This document shows, piece after piece, positions 1-7,513 of a DNA stretch of 64,000 nt. The notes below the pieces were generated by a model. It ran no database searches and was not told where the DNA came from. It saw only the letters and a program-made list of their open reading frames with translations. Position 1 is the stretch's first letter; the number at the start of each line of letters is the position of its first letter. Location of the stretch: assembly GCA_958443615.1 (NCBI GenBank), contig CAUCLI010000009.1, positions 1 to 64,000 of the forward strand. Direction: 5' to 3'. Position numbers and translations under genes: made by a program. This DNA is from an uncultured Collinsella sp. (GTDB lineage Bacteria; Actinomycetota; Coriobacteriia; Coriobacteriales; Coriobacteriaceae).

Positions 1-62
1 GGACTGGGGCGCGACCCCAGCAGGGTCCCACCGGCAAGCGAGATATCGGTCTTATGCTGCAT
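1..62 (-). CDS. 5' end of an unknown gene, cut by the window edge
   Basis: On the minus strand an ATG (positions 62-60) is preceded by a strong ribosome binding site, AAAAGGAGGACC, and opens a frame that stays open to the edge. Only about 20 residues are visible (MQHKTDISLAGGTLLGSRPS), too few to identify the product. It lies upstream of, and in the same direction as, nothing else visible here. The call rests on the RBS and open frame only. Confidence 0.55.
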   Translation of the reverse strand, partial: MQHKTDISLAGGTLLGSRPS

Positions 63-187
63 GGTCCTCCTTTTGTCTGCGCTCCAGTATACCAACCAGC
101 CACGCCTATCCCCATGCCCCGGAGAGCGCACTTGGGGACAGGCTCAAATTCAACTGACAAGCGTCCAATTGCATCCAATTGGGCGTC

Positions 188-271
188 CAATTGGGGACAG
201 GTACAAATTGAGACATTCCATTCGCGCGGGCCCTACAGGCGAATGTCTCAATTTGTACCTGTCCCCAATTG
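188..271. repeat. Long perfect hairpin of the TACCTGTCCCC repeat family
   Basis: Arms 188-218 and 241-271 are a perfect 31-bp inverted repeat around a 22-nt loop. Each arm holds the core GGGGACAGGTACAAATTGAG. Partial copies of the same motif lie just upstream (about 133-150, GGGGACAGGCTCAAATTC, and three short CCAATTG units at 165-195). One arm recurs alone at 48135-48162. The arrangement resembles REP/RAYT-type or MITE-like intergenic repeats; no transposase is nearby. The rest of 63-300 shows no gene. Confidence 0.85.
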
Positions 272-300
272 AAACGCCCGCCGCTTCAGCCCGCCGAGAA

Positions 301-360
301 TCGAGTGAGTGCTTTTCCTTCATTTGAATCAGGCCAAATGAAGGAAAAGCACTCACTCGA
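301..360. repeat. 26-bp perfect inverted repeat
   Basis: Positions 301-326 pair perfectly with 335-360, leaving an 8-nt loop. The arm contains GAGTGAGTGCTTTTCCTTC. It differs in sequence from the neighbouring hairpin at 188-271. No T-run follows on either strand, so it is not a typical intrinsic terminator. It could be a small mobile or REP-like element or a structured RNA. Confidence 0.8.
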
Positions 361-420
361 TATTATGAAAGCGGCAAGACACCCCCCGGGCCCGGCCCTG
401 CCATGTTCTCGACATGAGTA

Positions 421-448
421 AGCCGCCGACCCTTGCGAGACGGCGGCT
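421..448 (-). terminator. Possible terminator after fruK
   Basis: An 8-bp stem AGCCGCCG/CGGCGGCT (421-428, 441-448) lies 34 nt past the fruK stop on the minus strand. There is no real T-tract after it, so it is a weak or Rho-assisted terminator candidate. Confidence 0.4.
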
Positions 449-481
449 GTGGAACACACTGTGCGATAGGCGCGAGCTCGA

Positions 482-1414
482 TTACTTGCGCTCGAGCTTG
501 CGGACGGTGACGCGCTTGGAGTACTCGTCGACGCGGCCGAAGTCACCCAGGCCGACGCTCTCGGCGACGTTGGCGCCGGTGGCCATGGCGAGCTTCATGG
601 CCTCCTCGACGTTGTCGCGGTCCTTGTACCACTTGAGCAGGAACGCTGCGAGCGTGCAGTCGCCGGCGCAGACGGAGGACACGAGCTTGATGTTGAACTC
701 GCGCTTGGCGTACCAGATGTCCTCGCCGTTGGAGAAGTAGGCGTCGCCGCGGCTGCCGCGGGTGAGCAGGACGTTCTGGACGCCCTCGTCGTGAGCCATC
801 TTCATGGCGACGCGGACCTCGTCGTCGGTGTTCACCGGGACGCCGAAGATCTCGCGCATCTCGTGATGGTTCGGCTTGATGAGAAGGGGCTTCTTGGAAG
901 CGAGGCTCTTGAGCTTATCGGAGGAGAGGTCCAGGACGACGTCGGCACCGCGGGCCTGGGCATGGTCCATGACCTGGTCCAGGAAGTCCTTGGACGCGCG
1001 CGGGGGCACGGAGCCGGAGACGATCAGGCAGTCCATGCCGGTGCTGGAATCGAGGATGCCGTAGAGCTCCTCCTCATACTGAGGGGTCAGCGGGGCGCCG
1101 GGGTTCAGGACGCCGTACTCGTGCTCGCCGTCGTTGATGTAGGCGCAGATGCGGGTGACGCCGTCGATCCAGACGGGACGGCACAGGCAGCCGAGGTTCA
1201 TGGTCTCCTCGACGATGAACTTGCCGGTGAAGCCGCCGAAGAAGCCGAGGGCGACGGAGTCGACGCCGAACTTCTTGAGGGCGAAGGACACGTCGAGGCC
1301 CTTGCCATTGGCGGTGTAGCTGGCGGAATTGGCGCGGACGTTCTCATCGGGGATGAGGGTGGGGCCGGCGACCGTCATGTCGACGGCGGGATTGGCGGTC
1401 AGGGTGTAAAACAT
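482..1414 (-). CDS. fruK: 1-phosphofructokinase family sugar kinase (PfkB)
   Basis: This 310-aa protein is a PfkB/ribokinase-family kinase, probably making fructose-1,6-bisphosphate from fructose-1-phosphate in the cytosol. Visible signatures are the N-terminal NGKGLDVSFAL (36-46, the GGKGxNV-like sugar-binding segment), the GFTGKFIVEE segment typical of 1-phosphofructokinases (61-70), KPNHHEM (180-186) and the C-terminal anion hole with catalytic Asp in CAGDC (249-253, D252). It starts at an ATG with GGAGG just upstream. It sits with ptsI and ptsH on the same strand, which fits PTS sugar use. A tagatose-6-phosphate kinase (LacC-like) role cannot be excluded. No fruA permease is in the window. 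Confidence 0.85.
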   Translation of the reverse strand: MFYTLTANPAVDMTVAGPTLIPDENVRANSASYTANGKGLDVSFALKKFGVDSVALGFFGGFTGKFIVEETMNLGCLCRPVWIDGVTRICAYINDGEHEYGVLNPGAPLTPQYEEELYGILDSSTGMDCLIVSGSVPPRASKDFLDQVMDHAQARGADVVLDLSSDKLKSLASKKPLLIKPNHHEMREIFGVPVNTDDEVRVAMKMAHDEGVQNVLLTRGSRGDAYFSNGEDIWYAKREFNIKLVSSVCAGDCTLAAFLLKWYKDRDNVEEAMKLAMATGANVAESVGLGDFGRVDEYSKRVTVRKLERK

Positions 1415-1484
1415 ACAGCCTCCTAGTTAGACGCACACTTCGTACAGCGTAGCGCATATCGAACAACAATTACGAGGCATTTCT

Positions 1485-1500
1485 GATAAATCGATTTATC
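1485..1500. promoter_or_regulatory. 16-bp perfect palindrome upstream of fruK
   Basis: GATAAATCGATTTATC is a perfect palindrome 71-86 nt upstream of the fruK start, in an AT-rich patch of an otherwise GC-rich spacer. Position and symmetry fit an operator for a dimeric regulator such as a sugar-responsive LacI/DeoR type. No regulator gene is visible to support the assignment. Confidence 0.45.
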
Positions 1501-1507
1501 GTCACAC

Positions 1508-1555
1508 ATAAAGACGCCGGCCGCGCCCCGCTCGAAGGAGTGGGCCACAGCCGGC
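1508..1555 (-). terminator. Probable terminator after ptsI
   Basis: Ten bases past the ptsI stop, GCCGGC (1550-1555) pairs with GCCGGC (1516-1521), with further interrupted GC pairs inside. On the minus strand the stem is followed by GTCTTTAT, a modest T-rich stretch. It separates ptsI from fruK. Confidence 0.5.
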
Positions 1556-1564
1556 AAACAAGTC

Positions 1565-3268
1565 TTAACGGGCGGCAGCCTCGAGAAGCTCCTTGACCTC
1601 GGCGGCGGTGGAGCAGGCGAGCGCCTTCTCGGCGAGCTCGTCGCACTCGGCCTTGGTCCACTGGGAGATCGTCTTGCGGGCGCGCAGGATGCTCGGGGCG
1701 GACATGGAGAACTCCTCCAGGCCGAAGGAGATCAGCAGCGGCTCGAGCAGCGGGTCGGCAGCGGCCTCACCGCACATGCCCACCATGATGCCGGCCTTCA
1801 CGCCGCTCTCGATGATGTTCTTGATCGAGCGCAGGACGGACGGGTAGTACACCTGGTACAGGTTGGAGATGTGGTCGTTACCGCGGTCGGCGCACATGGT
1901 GTAGCCGATCAGGTCGTTGGTGCCGATGGAGAAGAAGTCGGCCTCCTCGGCGAGCTTGTCGGCGATGAGGGAGGCGGCGGGGGTCTCCATCATGACGCCG
2001 ACCTCGATGTTGGCATCGTACTGGAAGCCCTCGGCCTCGAGCTCGGCCTTGCACTCCTCGACGAGGGCCTTGACGGCGCGGACCTCCTCGACGCAGGTGA
2101 CGAGCGGGATCATGATCTTGACGTCACCGAAGGCACCGGCGCGCAGCAGGGCGCGGAGCTGGACCTTGTACTGGTCGACGTACTCGAGGCAGTAACGGAC
2201 GGCGCGGAAGCCCATGAACGGGTTCTCCTCCGGCTCCATGGCGAGGTAGGGAATCGCCTTGTCGCCGCCCACGTCGAGCGTGCGGATGATGACCGGAGCG
2301 CCCTTCATGGCAGAGGCGACCTTGCGGTAAGCCTGGAACTGCTCCTCCTCGGAGGGAAGCTCGGTGGCGTCCATGAACAGGAACTCGGAGCGGAACAGGC
2401 CGATGGCCTCGCAATCGTGCTCGAGGGCGTTGGCGACGTCGTTCGGGCTGCCGATGTTGCAGCCGAGGATCTTCTTGATGCCGTCGGCGGTGAGGGTCTC
2501 CTGGCCGCGGAAGGCCTCCAGCGCCGCCTTCTCCTCGGCGAAAGCGCGGGCCTGGGCCTGGTAGTCGGCCATGACCTGATCCTCGGGCTCGGCGATGACG
2601 ACGCCCTTGGAGCCGTCGACGATGACGGTCATGCCGTTGCGCAGGGCGGAGCAGCTGTTGGCCACGGAAAGGACGGCCGGGATCTCCAGGGCGCGGGCGA
2701 TGATCGCGGAGTGGGAGGTGCGGCCACCGGTCTCGGTGACGATGCCGGCGACGTGCTCCTTGTCGATGGTCGCGGTCATGGACGGGGTGAGGTCATGCAC
2801 GACGACAACGGTGTTCTCGGGCAGGACGGAGAGGTCGACGACCTCGACGCCCAGAAGCTCGGCGAGGATGCCGGTGCGGATGTCGGCGATGTCGGCGGCG
2901 CGGAGGCGGAACATCTCATCGTCCATGGAGAGGAACATGTTCTCGAACATGGTGGAGGCGTCCACCAGGGCCTGCTCGGCGCAGGCGCCGCCGTCGATGG
3001 CGCCGTTGATGGCGTCGGTCATGCCCGGGTCCTGGGCAAGGATGATGTGGCCGGCCATGATCTCGGCCTCGTTCTCGCCCACGGCGACCTTCATGTGATC
3101 GGCCTGGGCCTGGGTCTTCTCGCAGAAGACGGCCAGAGCAGCCTGGTAGCGCTCCTTCTCGGCGACGGTGTCGGACACCTCGCGGGGCTCGAAGGTCAAG
3201 TCGGGATCGACGGCCACCATGACGGTGCCGATGCCGATGCCCTCAGAAGCGTTAACTCCCTGGTACAT
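1565..3268 (-). CDS. ptsI: PTS enzyme I (phosphoenolpyruvate-protein phosphotransferase)
   Basis: This 567-aa cytosolic enzyme takes phosphate from PEP and passes it to HPr, the first step of all PTS sugar uptake. The phosphohistidine motif GGRTSHSA is at 181-188 (active His186). The C-terminal PEP-binding TIM barrel shows GTNDLIGYT (449-457) and the catalytic Cys in GMCGEAAAD (Cys499). Length is normal for the family. The ATG follows AGAGAGGAAACGCA, an acceptable RBS. It lies downstream of ptsH on the same strand, separated by an intrinsic terminator, so expression may need readthrough or its own promoter. Confidence 0.97.
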   Translation of the reverse strand: MYQGVNASEGIGIGTVMVAVDPDLTFEPREVSDTVAEKERYQAALAVFCEKTQAQADHMKVAVGENEAEIMAGHIILAQDPGMTDAINGAIDGGACAEQALVDASTMFENMFLSMDDEMFRLRAADIADIRTGILAELLGVEVVDLSVLPENTVVVVHDLTPSMTATIDKEHVAGIVTETGGRTSHSAIIARALEIPAVLSVANSCSALRNGMTVIVDGSKGVVIAEPEDQVMADYQAQARAFAEEKAALEAFRGQETLTADGIKKILGCNIGSPNDVANALEHDCEAIGLFRSEFLFMDATELPSEEEQFQAYRKVASAMKGAPVIIRTLDVGGDKAIPYLAMEPEENPFMGFRAVRYCLEYVDQYKVQLRALLRAGAFGDVKIMIPLVTCVEEVRAVKALVEECKAELEAEGFQYDANIEVGVMMETPAASLIADKLAEEADFFSIGTNDLIGYTMCADRGNDHISNLYQVYYPSVLRSIKNIIESGVKAGIMVGMCGEAAADPLLEPLLISFGLEEFSMSAPSILRARKTISQWTKAECDELAEKALACSTAAEVKELLEAAAR

Positions 3269-3310
3269 TGCGTTTCCTCTCTCCTATTCCCCGCCCGTGC
3301 GATGCGGGAA

Positions 3311-3350
3311 ACAAAAATGCAGGCGCCCACGGGTTCGCGGACGCCTGCAC
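3311..3350 (-). terminator. Intrinsic terminator between ptsH and ptsI
   Basis: On the minus strand, TGCAGGCG (3342-3349) pairs with CGCCTGCA (3318-3325), with extra GC pairing in the loop, followed directly by TTTTT (3317-3313). Partial readthrough here would make HPr more abundant than enzyme I. Confidence 0.8.
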
Positions 3351-3404
3351 ATGTACACCTATGAAATTAGATGCCTGTCACCTAAGACAATGCTCGCGCG
3401 CGAA

Positions 3405-3668
3405 CTACTCGCCGAGACCGCTCTTGATGAGCTCGATGGCGGCCGCGAGGGCCTCCTTCTCGTCAGCGCCGTCGCACTTGACCTCGACCTCGGTGCCGCA
3501 GGGGATGCCGGCGGCCATGAGGGCCATCGGGGACTTGCCGTTGACCTCCTTGTCGGGGGCGACGACGGTGACCTCGGAGGCGAACTTGCCCATGGTGGAG
3601 GCGAAGAGGCCGGCGGGACGCATGTGGAGACCCTGCGGGTTGACGAGAGTGGCCTTATCAGAAACCAT
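3405..3668 (-). CDS. ptsH: Phosphocarrier protein HPr
   Basis: HPr (87 aa) carries phosphate from enzyme I to the sugar-specific EIIA proteins. The active His15 sits in QGLHMRPAG (12-20). Ser46 lies in NGKSPMALM, the position phosphorylated by HPr kinase in Gram-positive bacteria. Length matches the family. The start ATG has AAAGGAG at good spacing. It is the first gene of the ptsH-ptsI set, with a terminator right after it. Confidence 0.97.
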   Translation of the reverse strand: MVSDKATLVNPQGLHMRPAGLFASTMGKFASEVTVVAPDKEVNGKSPMALMAAGIPCGTEVEVKCDGADEKEALAAAIELIKSGLGE

Positions 3669-3883
3669 AACTGACTCCTTTAGTGTGGCGCGCGCGGCGT
3701 GAACCGAGCGTGCTCATAAACACGACGGGTTCATTGTAATACGTTTGAGCAAAATTGGGGAGTGAGTTTAGGAGCTGCTGGGAAAGTGCCCCTTGCACCT
3801 CCCCGCGAAACAGGGCCATAAGCGTGACAACCATGCACTGCGCTGATACATCGCAAGGATTCCACTTTTAATGCCGAGTCGGT

Positions 3884-3889
3884 TATAAT
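3884..3889 (+). promoter_or_regulatory. -10 box of the tRNA-Arg promoter
   Basis: TATAAT at 3884-3889 lies 11 nt upstream of the tRNA, the spacing expected for a start close to the mature 5' end. The -35 region (about 3861-3866, TCCACT) is poor. Confidence 0.55.
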
Positions 3890-3900
3890 GGCAATCATAT

Positions 3901-3977
3901 GCGCCATTAGCTCAGCTGGATAGAGCACCGGACTTCTAATCCGATGGTCGAGGGTTCGAATCCCCCATGGCGCACCA
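3901..3977 (+). tRNA. tRNA-Arg (anticodon TCT), CCA encoded
   Basis: A cloverleaf folds with acceptor GCGCCAT/ATGGCGC (3901-3907, 3967-3973), D arm GCTC/GAGC, anticodon loop CTTCTAA (anticodon TCT) and T loop TTCGAAT. CCA is encoded at 3975-3977. The anticodon and T stems each carry one non-Watson-Crick pair, but the overall fold is convincing. Confidence 0.93.
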
Positions 3978-3989
3978 CGCCAATGACCG

Positions 3990-4014
3990 CCCGAGCCTCT
4001 CATCGATGCTCGGG
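3990..4014 (+). terminator. Possible terminator after tRNA-Arg
   Basis: CCCGAGC (3990-3996) pairs with GCTCGGG (4008-4014), followed by TGCTTGCTATTT, a weak T-rich stretch. It lies 13 nt past the tRNA and 38 nt before the next start codon. Confidence 0.5.
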
Positions 4015-4051
4015 TGCTTGCTATTTCTCGCTTGAACTGGAGCTCCGCAAT

Positions 4052-5028
4052 ATGGACATCGCAACGCGTCCCTCGACAATCTCAATCGTCGTACCATGCT
4101 TCAACGAGCGCGAGAGCCTCCCCATCTTCCTGTCCGAGCTCTCGCGCGTCTCTTCCTCATTCAAAGACTCGACCCCCCCCCGCCTGAATTTGAGGTAATT
4201 CTCGTCGATGACGGATCGACAGACGGAACCCTCGACATCGTAAAAGAGCAGGCCAAGGTCCATAGCGAAGACTTCACCGTCAAGTGGATCTCGTTCTCGC
4301 GCAACTTCGGCAAGGAGGCGGCGTTGTTCGCCGGACTCTCCCGGGCATCTGGGGACTTCGTCGCCACTATGGATGCCGACATGCAAGATCCCCCTTCCCT
4401 GCTGCCCCAAATGTACGAGATTCTCGCGACCGAGAATTACGACAGCGTCGCCACGCGCCGTACGAACCGCGAGGGCGAACCTCCCATTCGGTCCTTTTTC
4501 GCCAGAATGTTCTACCGCATCATCAATCGAATATCAAAAGCCGACATCGTTGATGGCGCCCGGGATTTCAGGCTCATGAACCGACCGATGGTAAATGCCA
4601 TCCTCTCGATGCCCGAGTACAACCGGTTTTCCAAGGGCATCTACGGATGGGTGGGGTTCAGGACCAAGTGGCTTCCCTATGTGAATGTGCAACGCGTCGC
4701 CGGTGAGACGAAGTGGAATTTCTTCTCCCTGCTGCTCTACTCCATCGACGGGATCGTCGCCTTCTCGACCGTGCCTCTTTCCATCGCGTCCATCATGGGC
4801 ACCGTCTTTTGCATCATCGCATTCATAGCACTCATATTCATCATCGTGAGGGCCCTTGTATTCGGAGATCCGGTGCAGGGCTGGCCATCGCTCGCCTCGA
4901 TCATCATTTTCATTGGCGGAATACAGCTGCTGTGCCTGGGGATCATGGGGCAATATCTCGCGAAAACCTATCTCGAAACCAAACGCCGACCGCTCTACGT
5001 GATCAAGGAGACCAGCGATGGAGACTAA
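4052..5028 (+). CDS. CsbB/GtrB-like polyprenyl-phosphate glycosyltransferase, frameshifted at a C9 tract
   Basis: The reconstructed protein is about 325 aa: a GT2 domain opening with STISIVVPCFNERESLP, then VILVDDGSTDGT and DADMQDPP, and a C-terminal pair of membrane helices (about 4740-4970) before a basic tail. This is the DPM1/GtrB/CsbB family, which loads a sugar on undecaprenyl phosphate. As read here the ATG at 4052 runs into a stop at 4196-4198, because the frame breaks in nine Cs at 4173-4181. One extra C, or two fewer, joins it to the frame ending at 5028. The ATG at 4096 in the second frame would lose the nucleotide-binding strand, so it is not the native start. The gene overlaps yfhO by 11 nt. 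Either a phase-variable switch in the off state or a homopolymer sequencing error explains the break. Confidence 0.85.
4173..4181 (+). repeat. C9 homopolymer inside the glycosyltransferase gene
   Basis: Nine consecutive C residues lie exactly where the reading frame changes. Tract lengths of 7 or 10 restore the full-length protein; 8 or 9 do not. Slipped-strand mispairing at such tracts is a known on/off switch for surface-glycan enzymes in other bacteria. Confidence 0.9.
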
Positions 5029-7513
5029 GACGGTCAAGCCGACCTCTCTTTCGGACAACAGACTCATTTCGAGGTCAAGACGCGTGTTCTTTTGGTCGGC
5101 ATGCGCATTCGCACCCATCGTCATGATTTGCGCGCTGTGCGCTTGGGGCGGCATATACCCCTTTGGACCTGAGTCGTTTTTAACTGAGGACCTTAAATAC
5201 CAGTACATCGATTTCTTCACCTGGTATCGCGAGGTCCTTACGGGCGAGGCAAACATCTTTTACAGCTTCGCCCAGGGCTTGGGGTCCAATACCTGGGGTC
5301 TTTACAGCTACTACCTCGCAAGCCCGTTCAATCTGATTATTCTCCTGTTCGATGAGGACAGCCTCACACTCGCGATCTTCATCATAGTCGCCCTCAAGCT
5401 TGCATCCATGAACGTAACGGCGACATGGTTTCTCAAGCGGCGCTTCGGGCTCACAGACACATGGTCGACCATCCTCGCGCTCTGTTACACCTGGTCGACC
5501 TGGAGCGTAACCAATCTGCGCAACCCGCTTTGGCTGGATGCCCTCATCATCCTGCCCCTCGCGGCCTGGGCGTGCTGGCGCCTCATTCGCAGGGGATCGT
5601 TCATCCCGCTCGCTGTGCTCATTGCCATCGACGTCATGTGTTGCTGGTACATGGCCTACATAACCCTGGTGTTTCTGTGCCTGTTCGCGCTGTTCGAGCT
5701 CGCGGTCTACCTCTTCGATGGCAACGAGGTGGACCGGCGCTGGGTGCTTGGGCGAGCCTGGAGATTTACCGGAGCGGTATTTCTCGGGCTCGGCCTCGCC
5801 GCATGGACCTTTGTACCGACAATCCTGGCAATGCTCGGAGGAACGGGATCCAAGGGAATCTCGCCGTTCATCACGTATCCCACCTCCCTTATACGCGGAT
5901 TCTTGCCCTGCGCATGGAATCTGAACCGTGTTCCCCAGTTCTACACCGGCATCATCCCGCTCGCCTTGGCCCTCGCGGCCCTGGGCAGCCGTCGCATCCC
6001 GCGCAAGACGCGCGCGTTGCTGTTCTGCTTTGCGGGCTTCCTCGCGGCGGCGTCGGTCTTCGGACATCTTGAATTCATCTGGTGCGGCATGCGCGTCCCC
6101 AACGGGTTCTACTCGCGAACTGCATTCCTTCTCGGGTTCCTCGAGATCTGGGCGGCTGGTCTCTTTCTCTCCAGTCGCGCATCGCACGTCCCATCTCGGC
6201 AATCGGGTGCGCACTACGCCACCCCGCGGGAGATCGAAAAGCGAAGCGCACTCCATGGAAAGCCGTGGGCTCTTCTTGCCGTGGGGGCCATCGCGCTCAT
6301 CGACCTGATGTTCAATGCCCATGTCTGCATGAATCAGCTCTACGTCGGATATCCGCAGGATGCGCATGAATCGTATATCACCGAGTCCGGCGATCAGATA
6401 ACCCGCATCAAAGCATCCGACCCGAGCCCGTTCTGGCGCCTCGATAAGACCTACAACCGCATGGGAGCGGCGTTCAACGAGGGCATCTCCCTTGGCTTTT
6501 GCCAGCTCTCGACCTACTCCTCCGCGAACAGCCCGCATGCCGTCGCCCTGCTCAACAGCGTGGGCTACAGCAGTGAAGGCGAGTTCTCGAGCGTGTACGC
6601 CGCTCCCAACCTGTTCATGGACAGCATCCTTGGCGTCCGCTATGCGGCGACTTGGGGCACTCCGGCCGGATACATCCCCATGGATGTGGAGCCCTCGCAA
6701 AACGGAGCAACCTTCTCCCGCAACCCCTATGCGCTCTCGTTCGGGCTTCCCTCCGCCGCGAGCGCGGGGGAACTCGCCGCGCCGCTCGCGGGCGGCAACC
6801 CCTTCGAACGCATGAATGACCTTGCCCGACGACTGACAGGTGAAGACGTTCCGCTGTTCACCGAGCTCGAGGCCAACGTCACCCGAAGCGATTCCGACCA
6901 TTTAGCCTGGGAGGTCCCCGTCCCCGCGGGCGCCACCGGATACGCCTATGTTCTCAAAGGCCCGGATGCAGGCAGCTACCAACCCGTTCAACTGACAATC
7001 GACCAGCAGGTCATCGCACAGGAGGGGTGGCGTTTTGGAAACAACGTCCGGGAGCTGAACACGCCCGTTGAAAACGAGTCTTCAATACACCGCGTTGCGA
7101 TCGATCCCGCAGAGGGCGCCGAGGGCGTTCCCGCGGGCACGGATTGCATCTTCTACGCACTCGACATGGACGTGTTCGATACGCTCGTGACGGCTCTGCG
7201 CGAGGCGCAGTTCGAACCCTCGTCATTCGAGGACGGATGGGTGGCGGGGACGTACCGCACCGACCAGCCAGCCACCCTCCTGCTCTCCATGCCCTATGAC
7301 CGGGGATGGACTATCGTGATCGACGGGCAGCCGACCGAACTGCTCCCCGCCCTCGATGAGGGGATGAGCGCCATCCAGGTCGACGAGGGCGAGCATCGGA
7401 TCGAGATGAGCTACCGCTCACCCGGCCTCACCGTCGGCTGCGCGATAAGCGCGCTGTCGCTCTTCGCGCTGATTGCCTGCGCAATGCGGGCCATAAGCGC
7501 GAAGAGGTCCTAG
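5018..7513 (+). CDS. yfhO: YfhO-family membrane glycosyltransferase
   Basis: This 831-aa protein has about a dozen membrane segments in its first 420 residues (for example near 25-45, 95-125, 170-215, 250-275), a long extracytoplasmic region, and a last helix near 805-825. It matches the bacterial YfhO family in size and layout. In Bacillus and Listeria, YfhO-type proteins move a sugar from a lipid carrier made by a CsbB-type enzyme onto teichoic acid outside the cell. Here the gene overlaps the CsbB-like gene by 11 nt, with AAGGAG at 5006-5011, so the two are translationally coupled. Off-switching of the upstream gene may also lower YfhO. The acceptor polymer is unknown. Its stop shares a CTAG with the convergent gene at 7510. 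Confidence 0.88.
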   Translation: METKTVKPTSLSDNRLISRSRRVFFWSACAFAPIVMICALCAWGGIYPFGPESFLTEDLKYQYIDFFTWYREVLTGEANIFYSFAQGLGSNTWGLYSYYLASPFNLIILLFDEDSLTLAIFIIVALKLASMNVTATWFLKRRFGLTDTWSTILALCYTWSTWSVTNLRNPLWLDALIILPLAAWACWRLIRRGSFIPLAVLIAIDVMCCWYMAYITLVFLCLFALFELAVYLFDGNEVDRRWVLGRAWRFTGAVFLGLGLAAWTFVPTILAMLGGTGSKGISPFITYPTSLIRGFLPCAWNLNRVPQFYTGIIPLALALAALGSRRIPRKTRALLFCFAGFLAAASVFGHLEFIWCGMRVPNGFYSRTAFLLGFLEIWAAGLFLSSRASHVPSRQSGAHYATPREIEKRSALHGKPWALLAVGAIALIDLMFNAHVCMNQLYVGYPQDAHESYITESGDQITRIKASDPSPFWRLDKTYNRMGAAFNEGISLGFCQLSTYSSANSPHAVALLNSVGYSSEGEFSSVYAAPNLFMDSILGVRYAATWGTPAGYIPMDVEPSQNGATFSRNPYALSFGLPSAASAGELAAPLAGGNPFERMNDLARRLTGEDVPLFTELEANVTRSDSDHLAWEVPVPAGATGYAYVLKGPDAGSYQPVQLTIDQQVIAQEGWRFGNNVRELNTPVENESSIHRVAIDPAEGAEGVPAGTDCIFYALDMDVFDTLVTALREAQFEPSSFEDGWVAGTYRTDQPATLLLSMPYDRGWTIVIDGQPTELLPALDEGMSAIQVDEGEHRIEMSYRSPGLTVGCAISALSLFALIACAMRAISAKRS

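Noticed and set aside
1871..3364. Long plus-strand open frame opposite ptsI
   Set aside because: It is the antisense shadow of a certain gene, rich in Gly/Val/Asp/Leu as expected from GC-biased codons read backwards; no RBS or recognisable domain.
4096..5028. Intact glycosyltransferase starting at ATG 4096
   Set aside because: Its first 30 residues do not resemble the GT2 N-terminus, which is encoded in the other frame from 4052; the frame break at the C tract explains it better.
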